Notes under the pieces: generated by a model | The model's input: the letters and a program-made list of their open reading frames with translations, nothing else | The model's database searches: none | Told to the model about the DNA's origin: nothing | Made by a program: the position numbers and the translations under genes | Part shown: positions 14,147 to 15,072 of the stretch, piece after piece | Layout: each line of letters begins with the position of its first letter | Position numbering within the stretch: position 1 is the stretch's first letter | NCBI GenBank assembly: GCA_945878795.1 | Contig: CAMDWF010000017.1 | Span: forward strand, 1 to 15,072 | Length of the DNA stretch: 15,072 bases | Direction of reading: 5' to 3' | DNA from: Synechococcus sp. UW140 | GTDB lineage: Bacteria; Cyanobacteriota; Cyanobacteriia; PCC-6307; Cyanobiaceae

Positions 14147-14386
14147 ATGCAGAGCGCCTTTGACGCCAAACACTCGCGACTCGACACCTCCCTGCCGAGC
14201 ATTCGCCATCTTCAGGATCTGATTCGCAACCGCAAACTGGTGCAGATCGAGATCACCACTGGCGAAGCCCTGGAGGGAGTGCTGGCCTGGCAGGACGTTG
14301 ACTATCTGGCCCTGCGGGAACCGATGGGGGAGTCCTTGGTGCTGATCAACCGCGCAGCGGTGGTGTTGGTACGCAGCCTGCGCTGA
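14147..14386 (+). CDS. hfq: Hfq-related Sm-like protein, cyanobacterial type
   Basis: This is a 79-residue protein with the Sm fold of the short cyanobacterial Hfq. The N-terminal segment LDTSLPSIRHLQDLI fits the family, then Sm1-like LVQIEITTGEALEGVLAWQD and Sm2-like VLINRAAVVLVRSL. As in other cyanobacterial Hfqs, the classic Sm2 K-H motif of proteobacteria is absent (INRAAV). Such proteins form hexamers. In Synechocystis the homolog acts in motility through binding the pilus ATPase PilB rather than as a strong sRNA chaperone. It is divergent from dapF, and its promoter must lie within the dapF 5' end. leuS begins 36 bases downstream, so co-transcription is plausible. Confidence 0.85.
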   Translation: MQSAFDAKHSRLDTSLPSIRHLQDLIRNRKLVQIEITTGEALEGVLAWQDVDYLALREPMGESLVLINRAAVVLVRSLR

Positions 14387-14422
14387 GTCTGGCGAAGGGG
14401 TTATGGCACCATCGCTGTGGAC

Positions 14423-15072
14423 ATGCCGGCCCACCCCTTGAGCGACCCTTCACGCTATCTCCCCCAGGCGATTGAAGAGCGCTGGCAGCGGCGCTGGCGC
14501 GAACTCGATCTGGACGACACCCCGGAGCAGGGCGAGGGAGAGCCCTGCTATGCCCTCTCGATGTTTCCCTATCCCTCGGGGAGCCTGCACATGGGCCATG
14601 TGCGCAACTATGTGATCACCGATGTCTATGCCCGCGTGCAGCGCATGCGGGGCCGGCGCGTGCTGCATCCGATGGGCTGGGATGCCTTCGGGTTGCCGGC
14701 GGAGAACGCGGCGATTGAAAGGGGCGTCAATCCGGCGGACTGGACCGAGCAGAACATTGCCCAGATGCGCAGCCAGCTGCAACGGCTGGGCCTTTCGATC
14801 GACTGGAAGCGGGAGATCGCCACCTGCCATCCCGACTACTACCGCTGGACCCAGTGGTTGTTCCTGCAGTTCCTGGATGCCGGATTGGCCTACCAGAAGG
14901 AGGCCAGCGTCAACTGGGATCCGATCGACCAGACGGTGCTGGCCAACGAACAGGTGGATGGCGAAGGGCGGTCCTGGCGCTCTGGGGCAAAGGTGGAAAA
15001 ACGCTTGTTGCGCCAGTGGTTTCTGCGCATCACCGCCTATGCCGATGCCCTGGTGGACGACCTGCCCTCCCT
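14423..15072 (+). CDS. leuS: Leucyl-tRNA synthetase, N-terminal part, runs off window
   Basis: The frame is open from ATG 14423 to the window end, giving 216 codons of a protein that is usually about 860 residues. It is a class I synthetase that charges tRNA-Leu in the cytoplasm. It shows the leader YLPQAIEERWQRRW, the HIGH-type ATP motif in MFPYPSGSLHMGHVRN (HMGH at 56-59), then HPMGWDAFGLPAENAAI, IDWKREIATCHPDYYRWTQW and VNWDPIDQTVLANEQV, all typical of bacterial LeuRS. GTG 14417 is in frame two codons earlier. The KMSKS motif and the editing domain lie beyond the edge. The 36-base gap suggests transcription with hfq. Confidence 0.95.
   Translation, partial: MPAHPLSDPSRYLPQAIEERWQRRWRELDLDDTPEQGEGEPCYALSMFPYPSGSLHMGHVRNYVITDVYARVQRMRGRRVLHPMGWDAFGLPAENAAIERGVNPADWTEQNIAQMRSQLQRLGLSIDWKREIATCHPDYYRWTQWLFLQFLDAGLAYQKEASVNWDPIDQTVLANEQVDGEGRSWRSGAKVEKRLLRQWFLRITAYADALVDDLPS

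Overview
The window looks like a high-GC cyanobacterial chromosome of the Synechococcus/Cyanobium type. The evidence is a short cyanobacterial-style Hfq, cyanobacterial DUF4330 and DUF1995 proteins, and the dapF-hfq-leuS neighbourhood. All calls come from reading motifs by eye; no search was run.

Region 1 (1-4442) is an accessory cassette resembling a prokaryotic NLR-type signalling or defence locus. A minus-strand operon encodes a two-domain effector candidate: an alpha/beta-hydrolase, a Pro-rich linker, a Gly/Asn/Asp repeat, then a TIR-like DUF4062 domain. The start of a second-gene P-loop NTPase follows and runs off the left edge. Divergently on the plus strand lies an NB-ARC-type STAND NTPase with tandem 42-residue TPRs, split by an apparent one-base frameshift at 3111-3114. 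All three proteins carry the same short tag, of the form N-I-T-x-T-x-x-S-A-G-x-x-[IL]. It sits near the N-terminus of both NTPases and between the two effector domains of the hydrolase protein. This is the strongest candidate for an unusual system here: a sensor/effector set joined by a common homotypic or beta-solenoid tag.

Region 2 (4443-7466) is decayed and foreign-looking. An AT-richer two-gene toxin-antitoxin-like operon (ImmA/IrrE metallopeptidase with PIN-like protein, 5236-7005) has a good promoter with a palindromic operator candidate over its -35 box. It sits between two degraded minus-strand coding remnants that share a roughly 43-bp similar segment in the same orientation. This suggests insertion into, or rearrangement around, a duplicated gene.

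Region 3 (7467-15072) is ordinary cyanobacterial core gene content: a GlcD-like FAD oxidoreductase (+), then a minus-strand run dapF, cysteine desulfurase, DUF1995, DUF4330 and PBP4-type D-Ala-D-Ala carboxypeptidase. Divergent to dapF are hfq and the 5' part of leuS. Oddities here are a roughly 96-residue Cys-containing C-terminal extension on DapF joined by a pentapeptide-repeat linker, a cysteine desulfurase with altered PLP-pocket motifs, and a 15-bp direct repeat covering the stop codons of the FAD oxidoreductase and the carboxypeptidase. I saw no tRNA, rRNA, CRISPR array or insertion sequence.
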